Notes under the pieces: model-generated
What the model saw: only the letters and a program-made list of their open reading frames with translations
What the model was told of the DNA's origin: nothing
Databases searched by the model: none
Position numbers and translations under genes: made by a program
From: an uncultured Lachnospiraceae bacterium
GTDB lineage: Bacteria > Bacillota > Clostridia > Lachnospirales > Lachnospiraceae
NCBI GenBank assembly: GCA_910587295.1
Contig: CAJULP010000084.1
Coordinates: 1 to 48,863, forward strand
Length of the DNA stretch: 48,863 nucleotides
Direction: 5' to 3'
In this document: positions 33,983-43,134 of the stretch, in pieces
Layout of the letters: each line of letters starts with the position of its first letter
Position numbering within the stretch: the stretch's first letter is position 1

Positions 33983-34972
33983 ATGAATATTATCCATGAA
34001 ATTGCAAATCTGGCGGGAGTTTCAGTTCCCACAGTGTATAAAGTTTTTAGCGATACCTATACTACAGGAGAAGCCATCCAGGAAAAAGTTCTGCAAGCCG
34101 CAAAGGAACTGCATTATACGCCAAAAACCAAAAGCAGCCCCCTTAAGCAGAAAGAAAAAGTTGTAGCAGTAATCTTAAGCGAAGTGATGAACCCGTTTAT
34201 TAATAGCCTTATTGATGCCATAACGAAGGAGTTAAATAATTTTCAATATAAGGTAATTGTACTCTACAGCAACGAAAACGTAAGGATGGAAGAAAGTAAC
34301 CTTTCCTTGTTAAGCATGTTGCAAATCGATGCTCTCATATATGGTCCGATATCCGGAAACAGATACCCTCAAATAGATGAATTGATCAAAGAGGGAAAAC
34401 CTGTTATCCAGCTCTTTTCACCGGTTTATGAACAGTTGGATACCATCATGTTTGACGATGCTCACGGAACCTATCAGGCAGTCAAAAAATTACTTCAGAG
34501 CGGTCACAAAAAAATTATGATGATATACAGGAAACGGCCTATTATGCCCAGCAGGGAACCTGGCTATTACAAAGCTTTCAAAGAAACAGGGTTAGAAGTA
34601 AATCCAGACTTTTTATTCAGCTTAGATGTCCAGGACAGTATTAAGGGAATGATCAAAGATAAAGTAAAAGAATTAAAACCTACAGCAATTCTTTCTGCCA
34701 ATGAGTCAATAAGTATTGCAACAATACAAGCATTAGATGAACTTGACCTGAAAGTACCCTCTGATGTCAGCATGATCCTATATGATGATTCTCCCTGGGA
34801 AGCTACTATGGGCTATACAGCAGTGGCTCATCCGTTAGAACAAGTCGGTACATTATGTCGAAATCTTATTATGAAAGAGAATGGTAACAAATCACAGGGG
34901 CGGCAGGCGCCGGCCAAACTTGTGATTGACCCCATGATTATTTCCAGAAATTCTGTCAGAATTGTTCAATAA
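33983..34972 (+). CDS. LacI family transcriptional regulator
   Basis: This 329-aa regulator starts at the ATG at 33983 behind AGGAGAAGG. The N-terminal helix-turn-helix (about 3-25, IHEIANLAGVSVPTVYKVFS) has the LacI pattern, although the usual SRVLN is VYKVFS. The hinge is short. The periplasmic-binding-like sensor domain runs from about residue 60 to 325. It directly precedes a sugar ABC transporter and a GH116-type glycosidase and presumably represses them until a glycoside-derived ligand binds. Palindromes in its own upstream region suggest autoregulation. Confidence 0.88.
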   Translation: MNIIHEIANLAGVSVPTVYKVFSDTYTTGEAIQEKVLQAAKELHYTPKTKSSPLKQKEKVVAVILSEVMNPFINSLIDAITKELNNFQYKVIVLYSNENVRMEESNLSLLSMLQIDALIYGPISGNRYPQIDELIKEGKPVIQLFSPVYEQLDTIMFDDAHGTYQAVKKLLQSGHKKIMMIYRKRPIMPSREPGYYKAFKETGLEVNPDFLFSLDVQDSIKGMIKDKVKELKPTAILSANESISIATIQALDELDLKVPSDVSMILYDDSPWEATMGYTAVAHPLEQVGTLCRNLIMKENGNKSQGRQAPAKLVIDPMIISRNSVRIVQ

Positions 34973-35060
34973 AAGTGACAGAAACGGGAACATTTTGTTT
35001 CCTGATCAGGGAATAGCTGGGGATAGAAACAAGTAAATAAGCATAAAATGGAGGGCTATA

Positions 35061-36446
35061 ATGAAAAGGAGGATATTTACACTCATACTATGTACCAGCA
35101 TATTTACCGCTTCCCTATCAGGGTGCGCAAAAGAAAAAAATGACAACAATCATATCACAGAACCTACAGCAAATGAATCATCCGAAAGTCAAGGACAGGC
35201 AGCACAAACCACAAGTCAGAAAGAAAATGGAGAAAAAGTAAAAATAATATTTTCTGAACATCTGGCAGATATAAAATCAAACGCACCACAAGTATACAAC
35301 ATTGTACAAGCTTTTAATGCAGCAAATCCTGATATTGAAGTGGTTTTAGAAGGACAAGCATCTGATGAACATACCACTCAAATGAAACTGGCTGCCCAGA
35401 CAAATTCCCTTCCAGATATTTTCTATCTTCTTTCCGGGGATGCAAAAGAAATGGCAGATGCAGGATATCTGGCAGATATTTCAGAAGATATCTTAAATGA
35501 TCAGGAATTTGTTGATAGCTTTTTACCAGGTATGCTGGAATCCATGAAAATAGGCGATTGTCTGTATGGCATTCCTGCAGAAATGTTTGTAAATGGCATC
35601 TGGTACAATAAAGCACTTTTTGACCAAAACAACCTAAGCATTCCGGTAACATTTGATGACATGCTGAATTGTGCCCAAGTTCTAAAAGAAAACGGCATAA
35701 TCCCAATGGCAAGGGGTACAAAAGATGTTTTTAGCTGCTGGGCTACTTGGACCATGCATTGTCGTTATGGTTTCTATGACCATATTGATGGAATCATAAA
35801 TGGTACGGATAAATGGAATAATCCGGATTATAAAAAATTTTATCAAATGATAGAAAAAATGGCCAAGGCAGAAATGTTTCCCGAAAATATGATCACTATG
35901 GGCTATGATGAAGCACAGCAGATGTTTGCTTCCGGGCAGGCGGCTATGTTTGACAGCGGTGTTTGGGATACAGCTCAATTTGAACAGTCAGACTTTGCAG
36001 ACAGCATTGGATTTTGGTGGGGGCCGCAATTTTCCGATGGAATCGGTAATCAAAAAATTTCCATGAAAGCTCCTTCCCACCCGTATTGTATCTCAGCCAA
36101 AACTAAAGAAGAAAGCCCTGAAAAATATGAAGCATGTATCCGCTTTTTAAAATTTTACTACGGAAAAGAAGGTACACAAATTATTGTCGACTCCAACTGT
36201 GTGCCTGTCACAAAGTATGACGGCGAAATTGACCAAGAACAATTTCCGGTATATGCAAATATCATGGCCGCTATAAATGATGACTGGGAAAGCCCTCTTA
36301 TCTGTCCAAACGTTTATGTAGGTACTTTTGAAACTACCTACTTTGAATCCATAACCGGAGTTTTGAATGGAGTTTACACACCAGAAGAAGCCATGGATTT
36401 TTTAGATGAACAATCAGAAATCCAAGGATTAGTCAAAAAGCAATAA
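35061..36446 (+). CDS. ABC transporter sugar-binding lipoprotein (family 1)
   Basis: This 461-aa protein has a lipoprotein signal peptide ending LSGC (cysteine at residue 21), then a Ser/Glu-rich linker and a family 1 solute-binding fold (VKIIFSEHL, NIVQAFNAANPDIEVVLEG, SLPDIFYL, QMFASGQAAMFDSGVWD). It would capture an oligosaccharide or glycoside outside the cell and deliver it to the two permeases downstream. GGAGGG lies 5 nt before the ATG. No ATPase gene is present, so a shared MsmX-type ATPase would be needed. Confidence 0.9.
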   Translation: MKRRIFTLILCTSIFTASLSGCAKEKNDNNHITEPTANESSESQGQAAQTTSQKENGEKVKIIFSEHLADIKSNAPQVYNIVQAFNAANPDIEVVLEGQASDEHTTQMKLAAQTNSLPDIFYLLSGDAKEMADAGYLADISEDILNDQEFVDSFLPGMLESMKIGDCLYGIPAEMFVNGIWYNKALFDQNNLSIPVTFDDMLNCAQVLKENGIIPMARGTKDVFSCWATWTMHCRYGFYDHIDGIINGTDKWNNPDYKKFYQMIEKMAKAEMFPENMITMGYDEAQQMFASGQAAMFDSGVWDTAQFEQSDFADSIGFWWGPQFSDGIGNQKISMKAPSHPYCISAKTKEESPEKYEACIRFLKFYYGKEGTQIIVDSNCVPVTKYDGEIDQEQFPVYANIMAAINDDWESPLICPNVYVGTFETTYFESITGVLNGVYTPEEAMDFLDEQSEIQGLVKKQ

Positions 36447-36459
36447 GGAAACTTATGGG

Positions 36460-36526
36460 AGATACCACCCTGCAAGTAAATATTTCTTATAATTATGAAC
36501 AGACTGCTTGCAGGGAGTATCTTTTT
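36460..36526 (+). terminator. Terminator-like stem between binding protein and permease genes
   Basis: AGATAC-CA-CCCTGCAAG (36460-36476) pairs with CTTGCAGGG-A-GTATCT (36507-36522) to give a long stem with a small internal loop and a 30-nt loop, followed by a run of five T (36522-36526). It sits 19 bp before the first permease ATG. It is probably an attenuator or mRNA-stabilising stem that keeps binding protein more abundant than permease. Confidence 0.75.
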
Positions 36527-36545
36527 GTTTGGAAAGGAAGGGAAC

Positions 36546-37427
36546 ATGTATTGGTTAAGTAAAAAAACAACAAAGATCGTTATGATTCTTCCGGCACTTT
36601 TGCTCTTCACCTTATATATTATAGTACCAATTTTTATCATGGCCTATTACAGTTTTTGTGACTATACGGGAATTGGTAATCCAGTTTTTGTTGGAGTTCA
36701 AAATTATCAACATCTTATCAAAGATAAATTTTTCTTTTCTTCCTTAAAAAATACAATAATCATACTATTAATGATCATGCTATTAGTACTGCCTTTTTCC
36801 TTTCTTTTGTCGTTAAAACTGAATCAGGCATTCAAAGGAAATGGATTGATAAAGGCATTTAACTTTTCTCCATTTGTAATAGCTCCAATTCTTGTAGGTT
36901 TAATTTGGTACTTTATTTTAGATCCTTCAATAGGTTTGATTAATAATTTACTATCTTTATTCAAATTAGATCAACTAAAACAACAATGGATAGGCGGAAA
37001 AACATTGACACCTTATTCTGTGGCTGTTGTATATCTCTGGCAAGTATTGGGATATTATACCACTATTTTTCTAGCCGGACTAAAAGGGATTTCGCAAGAC
37101 TATTACGAAGCCGCAGCAATTGATGGAGCTTCCTATTGGCAAAAAGTATTTTATATCACTATCCCAATGCTGCGGGAAACAATCGTGATCATAGTAGTAC
37201 TTCTTATAACCGGAGGTTTCAAAATTTTTGAAACCGTGCAACAGCTGACAGGCGGCGGCCCTAACCATCTTTCTGATGTTTTGGTTACTTATATGTATCA
37301 TACGACATTTACTACGTCAAGATACGGATATGGTATGGCAATTGCATCTATTTCTGCTGTTTTTTCCTTTGCATGTGCGGTCATTTATCTGTTTATTAAC
37401 AAAAAATCTATAAAGGAGAGTAATTGA
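36546..37427 (+). CDS. Sugar ABC transporter permease (MalF-like)
   Basis: This 293-aa protein starts at the ATG at 36546 behind GGAAAGGAAGGG; an upstream ATG at 36495 lies inside the stem region and lacks a site. It has six predicted helices and the EAA loop YYEAAAIDGASYWQKVFYITIPML that contacts the ATPase. It pairs with the next permease, whose start lies one base after its stop codon. Confidence 0.9.
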   Translation: MYWLSKKTTKIVMILPALLLFTLYIIVPIFIMAYYSFCDYTGIGNPVFVGVQNYQHLIKDKFFFSSLKNTIIILLMIMLLVLPFSFLLSLKLNQAFKGNGLIKAFNFSPFVIAPILVGLIWYFILDPSIGLINNLLSLFKLDQLKQQWIGGKTLTPYSVAVVYLWQVLGYYTTIFLAGLKGISQDYYEAAAIDGASYWQKVFYITIPMLRETIVIIVVLLITGGFKIFETVQQLTGGGPNHLSDVLVTYMYHTTFTTSRYGYGMAIASISAVFSFACAVIYLFINKKSIKESN

Positions 37428-37428
37428 A

Positions 37429-38259
37429 ATGAAAAAAACAAAAAAAATTATTTCCTGGCTGCTCCTTTTAATGGTAACATTTATCATCTTATTTCCTTAT
37501 ATATGGATGTTTTTGCTTTCTTTCAAAAATAATACAGAAATTATGACCCAGCCCTTCTCATTTCCGAAATCAACCGGATTTGAAAACTATAAAAGAGTTT
37601 TAAAAACATTAAACCTCTCGGTCATGTACAAAAATACGTCTTTAATCGCTCTAATTGCATTAATAATCAGTGTAAGTGCAAGTTTTATGTGCTCTTATTG
37701 TATCAGCCGGTTGAATTTCAAAAATAGAAAAATAAGCAGCATTTTGTACTTTTATTTTATCGCCGGTTTAACAATTCCACCTTATATCATGATCTTTCCT
37801 ATTTACAGGATCACCATGTTATTAGGGCTTATGAATACAAGAATAGCGCTGATCCTTCCACTGGCAGCGACAACATTGGCGTTAGATATCCTGCTGCTGA
37901 CAGGTTTTTTAAGAGGCTTTCCAGGCGAAATAGAAGAAGCAGCTATTATAGACGGCTGTGGAATCATAAGGCTATGCCTGCGGATAGTTTTGCCAATTGC
38001 AAAACCAATATTGGCAACCGTTATCATTTTTAATGTAATCTATTTCTGGAATGAATTTCCTATTTCTTCTGTTTTAATCAACAAAGAAGAAATGATGACG
38101 ATTTCTTTGTCAGCCTCTATGTTCAAGGGGCGTTATAGTATGGATTATGGCGGACTTATTGCCGCTACCGTATTGATAACAATTCCAGAAATCATTTTTT
38201 ACTGCTTTTTTCAAAAATATCTTGTAGACGGCATGACTGCAGGTGCCGTAAAAGGATAA
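37429..38259 (+). CDS. Sugar ABC transporter permease (MalG-like)
   Basis: This 276-aa protein has six helices and the EAA loop IEEAAIIDGCGIIRLCLRIVLP. AAGGAGAG precedes the ATG within the end of the previous gene, so the two permeases are co-translated. Together with the lipoprotein it forms a CUT1-type importer lacking its own ATPase. The next gene is the GH116-type glycosidase, suggesting that the imported solute is its substrate. Confidence 0.9.
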   Translation: MKKTKKIISWLLLLMVTFIILFPYIWMFLLSFKNNTEIMTQPFSFPKSTGFENYKRVLKTLNLSVMYKNTSLIALIALIISVSASFMCSYCISRLNFKNRKISSILYFYFIAGLTIPPYIMIFPIYRITMLLGLMNTRIALILPLAATTLALDILLLTGFLRGFPGEIEEAAIIDGCGIIRLCLRIVLPIAKPILATVIIFNVIYFWNEFPISSVLINKEEMMTISLSASMFKGRYSMDYGGLIAATVLITIPEIIFYCFFQKYLVDGMTAGAVKG

Positions 38260-38286
38260 ATAAATACAAAAAATTATACTAGGAGC

Positions 38287-38371
38287 ATACTGTGAAAAAT
38301 AAATTTTTCACAGACAAATTTGTGCTTGCGCCCAAATTTGCAGGTTTTTGAAAACATGGAGGATTACTATG
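38287..38371 (+). repeat. 85-bp structured element with ribosome binding site, copy B
   Basis: This copy ends exactly at the start codon of the GH116-type gene. It shares 81 of 85 positions with the element before fumB (1819-1903, minus strand), including the 10-bp hairpin at its 5' part, the paired CAAATTTG octamers, and the GGAGG ribosome binding site. Copies A and B have the same orientation relative to the downstream gene, although the two genes are unrelated and 36 kb apart. Confidence 0.85.
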
Positions 38372-40819
38372 AAAACCAGAAAATATACCGTAAATGAACT
38401 ATATTGCAGCAATGACCAAAAAACTTATGATGATCAGGCAAAAGAAGCTGCCTTTCTATTGGGCGGAATTGGAACAGGAAACATTTCCATAGGCTCTAGG
38501 GGCGAGTTCAAAAGCTGGCAAATATTTAACGAACCGGGACAATATAACTACATGCCTTATACATTTTTTGCAATCCGTGCCCAGGAAGAGGGAGAACCGG
38601 CAATCAGCCGGGTTTTAGAAGCAAAGCTGCACCCTCCGTTTGCAAAATCACAGGGCTTCTTACGGGGAGAACTGGCAGGACTTCCCCGGTTCGATCGATC
38701 TGTAATGTCATGCAGATATCCTTTTGTGCAGGTCGATTTTGAAGACCAGGAGATACCGGTCATAGTAAGTATGGAAGCGTTTACACCATTTATTCCTTTA
38801 GACGCAGACAATTCCGGAATACCAGGATTTTATTTAACATACCGGATAAAAAACCCGTTGAATAAAAATGTAAAGGTTTCCATTGTAGGAACCTTGGATA
38901 ATCCTGTTGGCTTTGAAAAATACGATAATTTCTCATTGGTAAAAAGAGCCGGAAAAACAGTTAATTCTTATCAGGACGACTCAGGAATGAGGGGATTGCT
39001 TTTTACAGGAAAAGATATCCCCAAAAATCATATTGCCACCGGCAGCATGTGCCTTATGACCACACACGAAAAAGTAACAGCAAAACCTTTATGGGTGCAA
39101 GGTGAATGGACTGATGGAGCTGAAGACTTCTGGGAAGATTTTGTGCTTGATGGTAAGTTAGAAAATGAAAATAAAAAGATACCTAAGGGTTGCACCTGGG
39201 CGCAGGCATCGGATTACGGTTTTCTCCATTTTACGGATGCCATCGGGTCATTATGCCTGGAAGCTGACCTAGGACCAGAAGAAGAAAAAGAATTTCCTTT
39301 TATTTTAACTTGGTATTTTCCCAACCGCCCTAAAATATGGAATGATCTGGATATACATAAAGAAGCAATTGCACAGGGAAAAACAGATATCGTAAAAAAT
39401 TATTATGCCGGCCAATTTGCAGATGCCAATGCAGTAGCAGCTTATATGGTCAAAAACAGGGAATATTTAGAAGGCTATAGCCGTAAATTTGCAAATGCCT
39501 TCTATCAAACTACATTGCCCGGTTATGTGTTAGAAGCTGTGGCAGATAATATTACTGTTTTAAGAAGCCCCACCTGTTTTCGGATAGAAGGCGGCAATCT
39601 TCTAGGATGGGAAGGCACAGAAAATGAACTTGGCTGTGGAGCAGGAAATTGCACACATGTGTGGAATTATGCACAGACACTTGCTTATCTTTTTCCTGAA
39701 TTGGAACAAAAAATGCGCAAGATAGAATTTGTGGATGAAATACAAAAAGATGGATATATGCCGTTTCGTACCTACCAATCATTAGGGCTTCCCATATGGA
39801 AAATGACACCTTCTGCGGACGGCCAGCTGGGAGCGGTCATCCGTCTTTATCGGGAATGGAAAATCAGTGGTGACGATACGCTGATGAAAACTTGTTTCCC
39901 GGGCGTAAAACTTACAATGGAATATGCCCTCAAGGAATGGGACCGGAATAATGACGGCGTGCTCGAAGAGCCCCAGCATGTTACCTATGATACTGAATTA
40001 TACGGTATTAACAGTATGACAACGACAATTTATCTATCTGCTCTGCAGGCCGCTTCCCATATGGCAGCGTATCTTGGAGAAAATGATCTGGCAAAAGAAT
40101 ATGAGATACGCAGAAAATCGGGAAGCAAAAAACTGGACGAATTATGTTTTAACGGAGAATATTACGAACAGATTATAGATCATGTGGATGATTATCGCTA
40201 TCAATATGGAAAAGGATGTCTGTCTGACCAGCTTTTAGGGGAATTTATGGGATTTTGTGCCGGCCTTAAAGAAAGTCTCCCGAAACAGCATATTATAAAA
40301 GCTGTCAAATCTATCTATAAATACAATTACATAGAAAATGCAAAGCATAATGTACATCCAGAAAGGGCATATATCCTAAATGACGAAAAGGGATTGACTC
40401 CTTGCACCTGGCCCAAAGGCGGCAAACCAAGATTTCCATTTGTTTACTATGGTGAAGTGTGGACCGGAATTGAATATGAGGTTGCTACTATTCTTTTACA
40501 CTATGGTCTACTGGACGAAGGCCTAAGCATAGTTAAAACAATTAGAGACCGGCAGGACGGAATTAAAAGAAATCCATGGAGCGAAAATGAATCAGGATAT
40601 TATTATGCCCGTGCCATGTCGAGTTATGGGATTTTCCTTGCATTAACAGGATTTCAATATGATCATGAAGAAAAATGTTTTTCAATTTCTCCTATGATCA
40701 ATAAAAATCATTTTTCAACCTTTTATTCAACCGGCAGCGAATGGGGTATGTATAGCCAGATTCAAGATGAAAAAAGTGGAAACTTAAAAATACATAAAGA
40801 AATTATATTCAAAAGATAA
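38369..40819 (+). CDS. GH116-type glycoside hydrolase (glucosylceramidase / bile-acid glucosidase family)
   Basis: This 816-aa protein starts at the ATG at 38369, 6 nt after the GGAGG provided by the repeat element. An N-terminal beta domain (about 25-350, LLGGIGTGNISIGSRGEFKSWQ) is followed by an (alpha/alpha)6 barrel. By alignment in mind with human GBA2, the nucleophile is E415 (LLGWEG) and the acid/base D541 (HVTYD). THVWNYAQTLAYLFPELE is strongly conserved. There is no signal peptide, so it is cytoplasmic. The natural substrate may be an imported beta-glucoside or beta-xyloside; the exact sugar cannot be read. Confidence 0.82.
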   Translation: MKTRKYTVNELYCSNDQKTYDDQAKEAAFLLGGIGTGNISIGSRGEFKSWQIFNEPGQYNYMPYTFFAIRAQEEGEPAISRVLEAKLHPPFAKSQGFLRGELAGLPRFDRSVMSCRYPFVQVDFEDQEIPVIVSMEAFTPFIPLDADNSGIPGFYLTYRIKNPLNKNVKVSIVGTLDNPVGFEKYDNFSLVKRAGKTVNSYQDDSGMRGLLFTGKDIPKNHIATGSMCLMTTHEKVTAKPLWVQGEWTDGAEDFWEDFVLDGKLENENKKIPKGCTWAQASDYGFLHFTDAIGSLCLEADLGPEEEKEFPFILTWYFPNRPKIWNDLDIHKEAIAQGKTDIVKNYYAGQFADANAVAAYMVKNREYLEGYSRKFANAFYQTTLPGYVLEAVADNITVLRSPTCFRIEGGNLLGWEGTENELGCGAGNCTHVWNYAQTLAYLFPELEQKMRKIEFVDEIQKDGYMPFRTYQSLGLPIWKMTPSADGQLGAVIRLYREWKISGDDTLMKTCFPGVKLTMEYALKEWDRNNDGVLEEPQHVTYDTELYGINSMTTTIYLSALQAASHMAAYLGENDLAKEYEIRRKSGSKKLDELCFNGEYYEQIIDHVDDYRYQYGKGCLSDQLLGEFMGFCAGLKESLPKQHIIKAVKSIYKYNYIENAKHNVHPERAYILNDEKGLTPCTWPKGGKPRFPFVYYGEVWTGIEYEVATILLHYGLLDEGLSIVKTIRDRQDGIKRNPWSENESGYYYARAMSSYGIFLALTGFQYDHEEKCFSISPMINKNHFSTFYSTGSEWGMYSQIQDEKSGNLKIHKEIIFKR

Positions 40820-40844
40820 TAGGAATTCTTCCAAAGAGCATGCA

Positions 40845-40912
40845 GGAACTATCCCAAAGTTTGTGTAAACCTCCAATCTGATGTAAGATAAAATTATTCA
40901 GTTTGGAGGTTT
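40845..40912. repeat. Imperfect hairpin with possible insertion-sequence end
   Basis: AAACCTCCAA (40867-40876) pairs with TTGGAGGTTT (40903-40912), extended by CTGA/TCAG. No T-run follows on either strand. The adjacent GGAACTATCCCAAAGTTTG resembles terminal repeats of IS256-family elements in Clostridia, but no transposase or second end was found. It could equally be a weak terminator for the GH116 gene. Confidence 0.35.
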
Positions 40913-40956
40913 CATTATAAAAAGATAGCTTTGATTCCTCATTCTATTTCATCGTC

Positions 40957-41929
40957 TCAATCTTTATACTGCTTGAATCTGTATTTCCCTTTTCCGTGTC
41001 CGGATACCGGCTCGATAACCCCATGTTCTACCATCTCTTTTAAAAGCTCTGATGCTCTGGAAGGCTTAATATCTATCACATCCATCACGTTTGAACGTCC
41101 AAAGATTGTTTGTTCCAGAAATACTTCATGAAGCTTCAAAATATGATTTACTGTTTTAGGCTGGAACATTTTCTCAATGTCCGGTTTATCCAATTCTTTG
41201 AATGTTCCACTGATGTGCAATGTCCGGTTATGAAGCACATGCTGTTCATTCAGCAGAAGGTTTCTCAAGAACAGCTCCAGATACTCCGTCGTTTCATGAA
41301 TACCACTTTTCAGATTGTTGTAGTTCGCCCGAACAAGAGAATTGCGGAAGTACCATGCATTTTCAGCAAAAACGTCATTCGTCACATCGAAGCCCATCGT
41401 GCGTAAATACTTGATAAAAAACACAGCCGTCGTTCTGGTGTTTCCCTCACCAAACATATGAATCTGCCACAATCCGGATACAAAAACCGCAAGGTGGTGA
41501 ATAATTTCATCCATTGAGAGATTTTTATATGAGAACTTTTTTTCTTCCGAAAAGTCATAATCCAAAGTTGCCCGCAGCTCCGTGGCACTGCCATAGAGCA
41601 CCGTTGCGCCATTAAGCACCCATTCTTTTTTTTGTAATATTGTAATCTCGGATGCGGCCTGCATGCGAATAAATACCTGTAAACAACTTCCGGTGAACGG
41701 CAAGATACTCATTCGGCGTGAAACTGAAAGCACGTTCCAACAAAAGCGCATTTGCTTCTTCAAAAGATATCTCGCCTTCAATATTTCGGACAGCAGTGCG
41801 CACCATGTATTCTGACGTCTTAAGCCCGTCAACCGCCTGCAGTCCAATGGCTGTATGCCACGCATATCCTTTATCCCGTTTGTCCGGCTCTGACTCTTTG
41901 ATATACTCTTTAAAAGGATCTTTATTCAC
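40957..41929 (-). pseudogene. Fic domain protein, frameshifted in an A8 tract
   Basis: Two overlapping frames make one Fic protein of 323 aa if one base is removed from the A8 tract (T8 at 41626-41633 on the plus strand). The junction would read DYNITKK-EWVLNG, a normal Fic sequence. The catalytic motif HMFGEGNTRT begins at H157 of the joined protein, an H-x-F-x-x-G-N-x-R form; the usual proline after His is Met. The region aligned with the inhibitory motif reads VRNIEGE, with Val where Ser/Thr is usual. A C-terminal winged-helix-like part follows. It starts with GTG overlapping the HipA-like stop (GTGA). It may be phase-variable, inactive, or a sequencing error. Confidence 0.75.
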
Positions 41930-43134
41930 TCAATATCACCTTCCCCAAATTTTGACCTCGGACTTCCTAATGTATATTGCTTTTTCTGCTCCATCGCCAT
42001 ATCCTGCAATTCTTCCACCCTGCCAGTTACGGCATTCAGCAACATCTCTATACGTTCCTCATCAATAAACTTTGTTGGCACAAAAACTTCTCTTATATCG
42101 TCTTTTAAATATTTTAGCTCTTCAAAGGGAATCCAGCTAAAATCTGAAACCAATTTCATTTGTCTTGAAACGCTCGAATAAAACGGCTTTATTTCTATCT
42201 CTTCTAACGGATTGATCACTCTTGTAAGTTTATTATGCCAGAGACTTGTTCCGCTATCAAATATTGGCGCCGGTCCTGTCCATTCCAAAGTTTCTACATT
42301 TCGGATTGCTCCAAAATTCCCAAAGTGCCGATCTGTGTTCGCCATTAAAAAATCAAATACCAGCATATAATCAACAAATTCTTTCATCCCCGGAATGCCA
42401 AGCCTATCACAAGCATTCAAAAAATGTTCGTAAGAAGAAAACTCATTTCTCTTTTTCATGCTGCGATTGATACTCACTGCACTTACCAATTCCGTATTAA
42501 TATTGATAAAGTTTTCGCATATACAATAGGGAACATCGTTTTCTAAAAATATATTATAAGGCACATAATTTTTACATCCAAGCCTTTGATGGAGTCTCGT
42601 TCCAAATACTTCATTAATTGGTTCCTGCATATAAGGATTACTTCCAGCCTTCACTAAACATCTTTTCGAACCTATAATTACCCACTTCTTTTTCAACCAT
42701 CCATCTGAGGTATTACATGGAGACATCAAATCAATTCTCTGTTCAGCCGTCTGACCAAACAGAATATTACCTACATCATCTGAAAAATCATTTTCAAAGA
42801 AATTGATATTCTTCCATTCCATTTCACTATTCACAGATTTCATCCAATACTGATCAGACAGACTCAGCCCATAGCATCTTAGCAACAATTGCTCTGGATA
42901 CTGAACCCCTAATTTTTCTAATGCAGTTCTAAGCCCTAATCGGCTTGCAGGAATACTTCTTCCAAGCCACCATTCATTTAAATCCTTTTTGTTCGGAATA
43001 CCGGTTTTTACATCTATTCCGACAGGCAGAAAATCCAATTCGAAAGATTTCATCACTTTTAAAATTATCGCAGTATCATTGTCCAATTCCAGCTCTACTA
43101 CAGGCATATTTTTATTCATCAATATACATCTCAT
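41926..43134 (-). CDS. HipA-like Ser/Thr kinase
   Basis: This 402-aa protein has the HipA-type kinase fold in its C-terminal two thirds. K162 (RCLVKAG) fits the ATP-binding lysine. The catalytic loop is NTDRHFGNFG with D268 and N273, and D293 (PIFDSGTS) fits the metal-binding Asp. The first 130 residues, starting with an ILMNKNMPVVELELD strand, differ from the classical HipA N-terminal domain. No HipB-type antitoxin is adjacent. GAGGG lies 8 nt before the ATG. Its stop overlaps the GTG of the Fic gene, so kinase and Fic are made from one message. Confidence 0.8.
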   Translation of the reverse strand: MRCILMNKNMPVVELELDNDTAIILKVMKSFELDFLPVGIDVKTGIPNKKDLNEWWLGRSIPASRLGLRTALEKLGVQYPEQLLLRCYGLSLSDQYWMKSVNSEMEWKNINFFENDFSDDVGNILFGQTAEQRIDLMSPCNTSDGWLKKKWVIIGSKRCLVKAGSNPYMQEPINEVFGTRLHQRLGCKNYVPYNIFLENDVPYCICENFININTELVSAVSINRSMKKRNEFSSYEHFLNACDRLGIPGMKEFVDYMLVFDFLMANTDRHFGNFGAIRNVETLEWTGPAPIFDSGTSLWHNKLTRVINPLEEIEIKPFYSSVSRQMKLVSDFSWIPFEELKYLKDDIREVFVPTKFIDEERIEMLLNAVTGRVEELQDMAMEQKKQYTLGSPRSKFGEGDIE

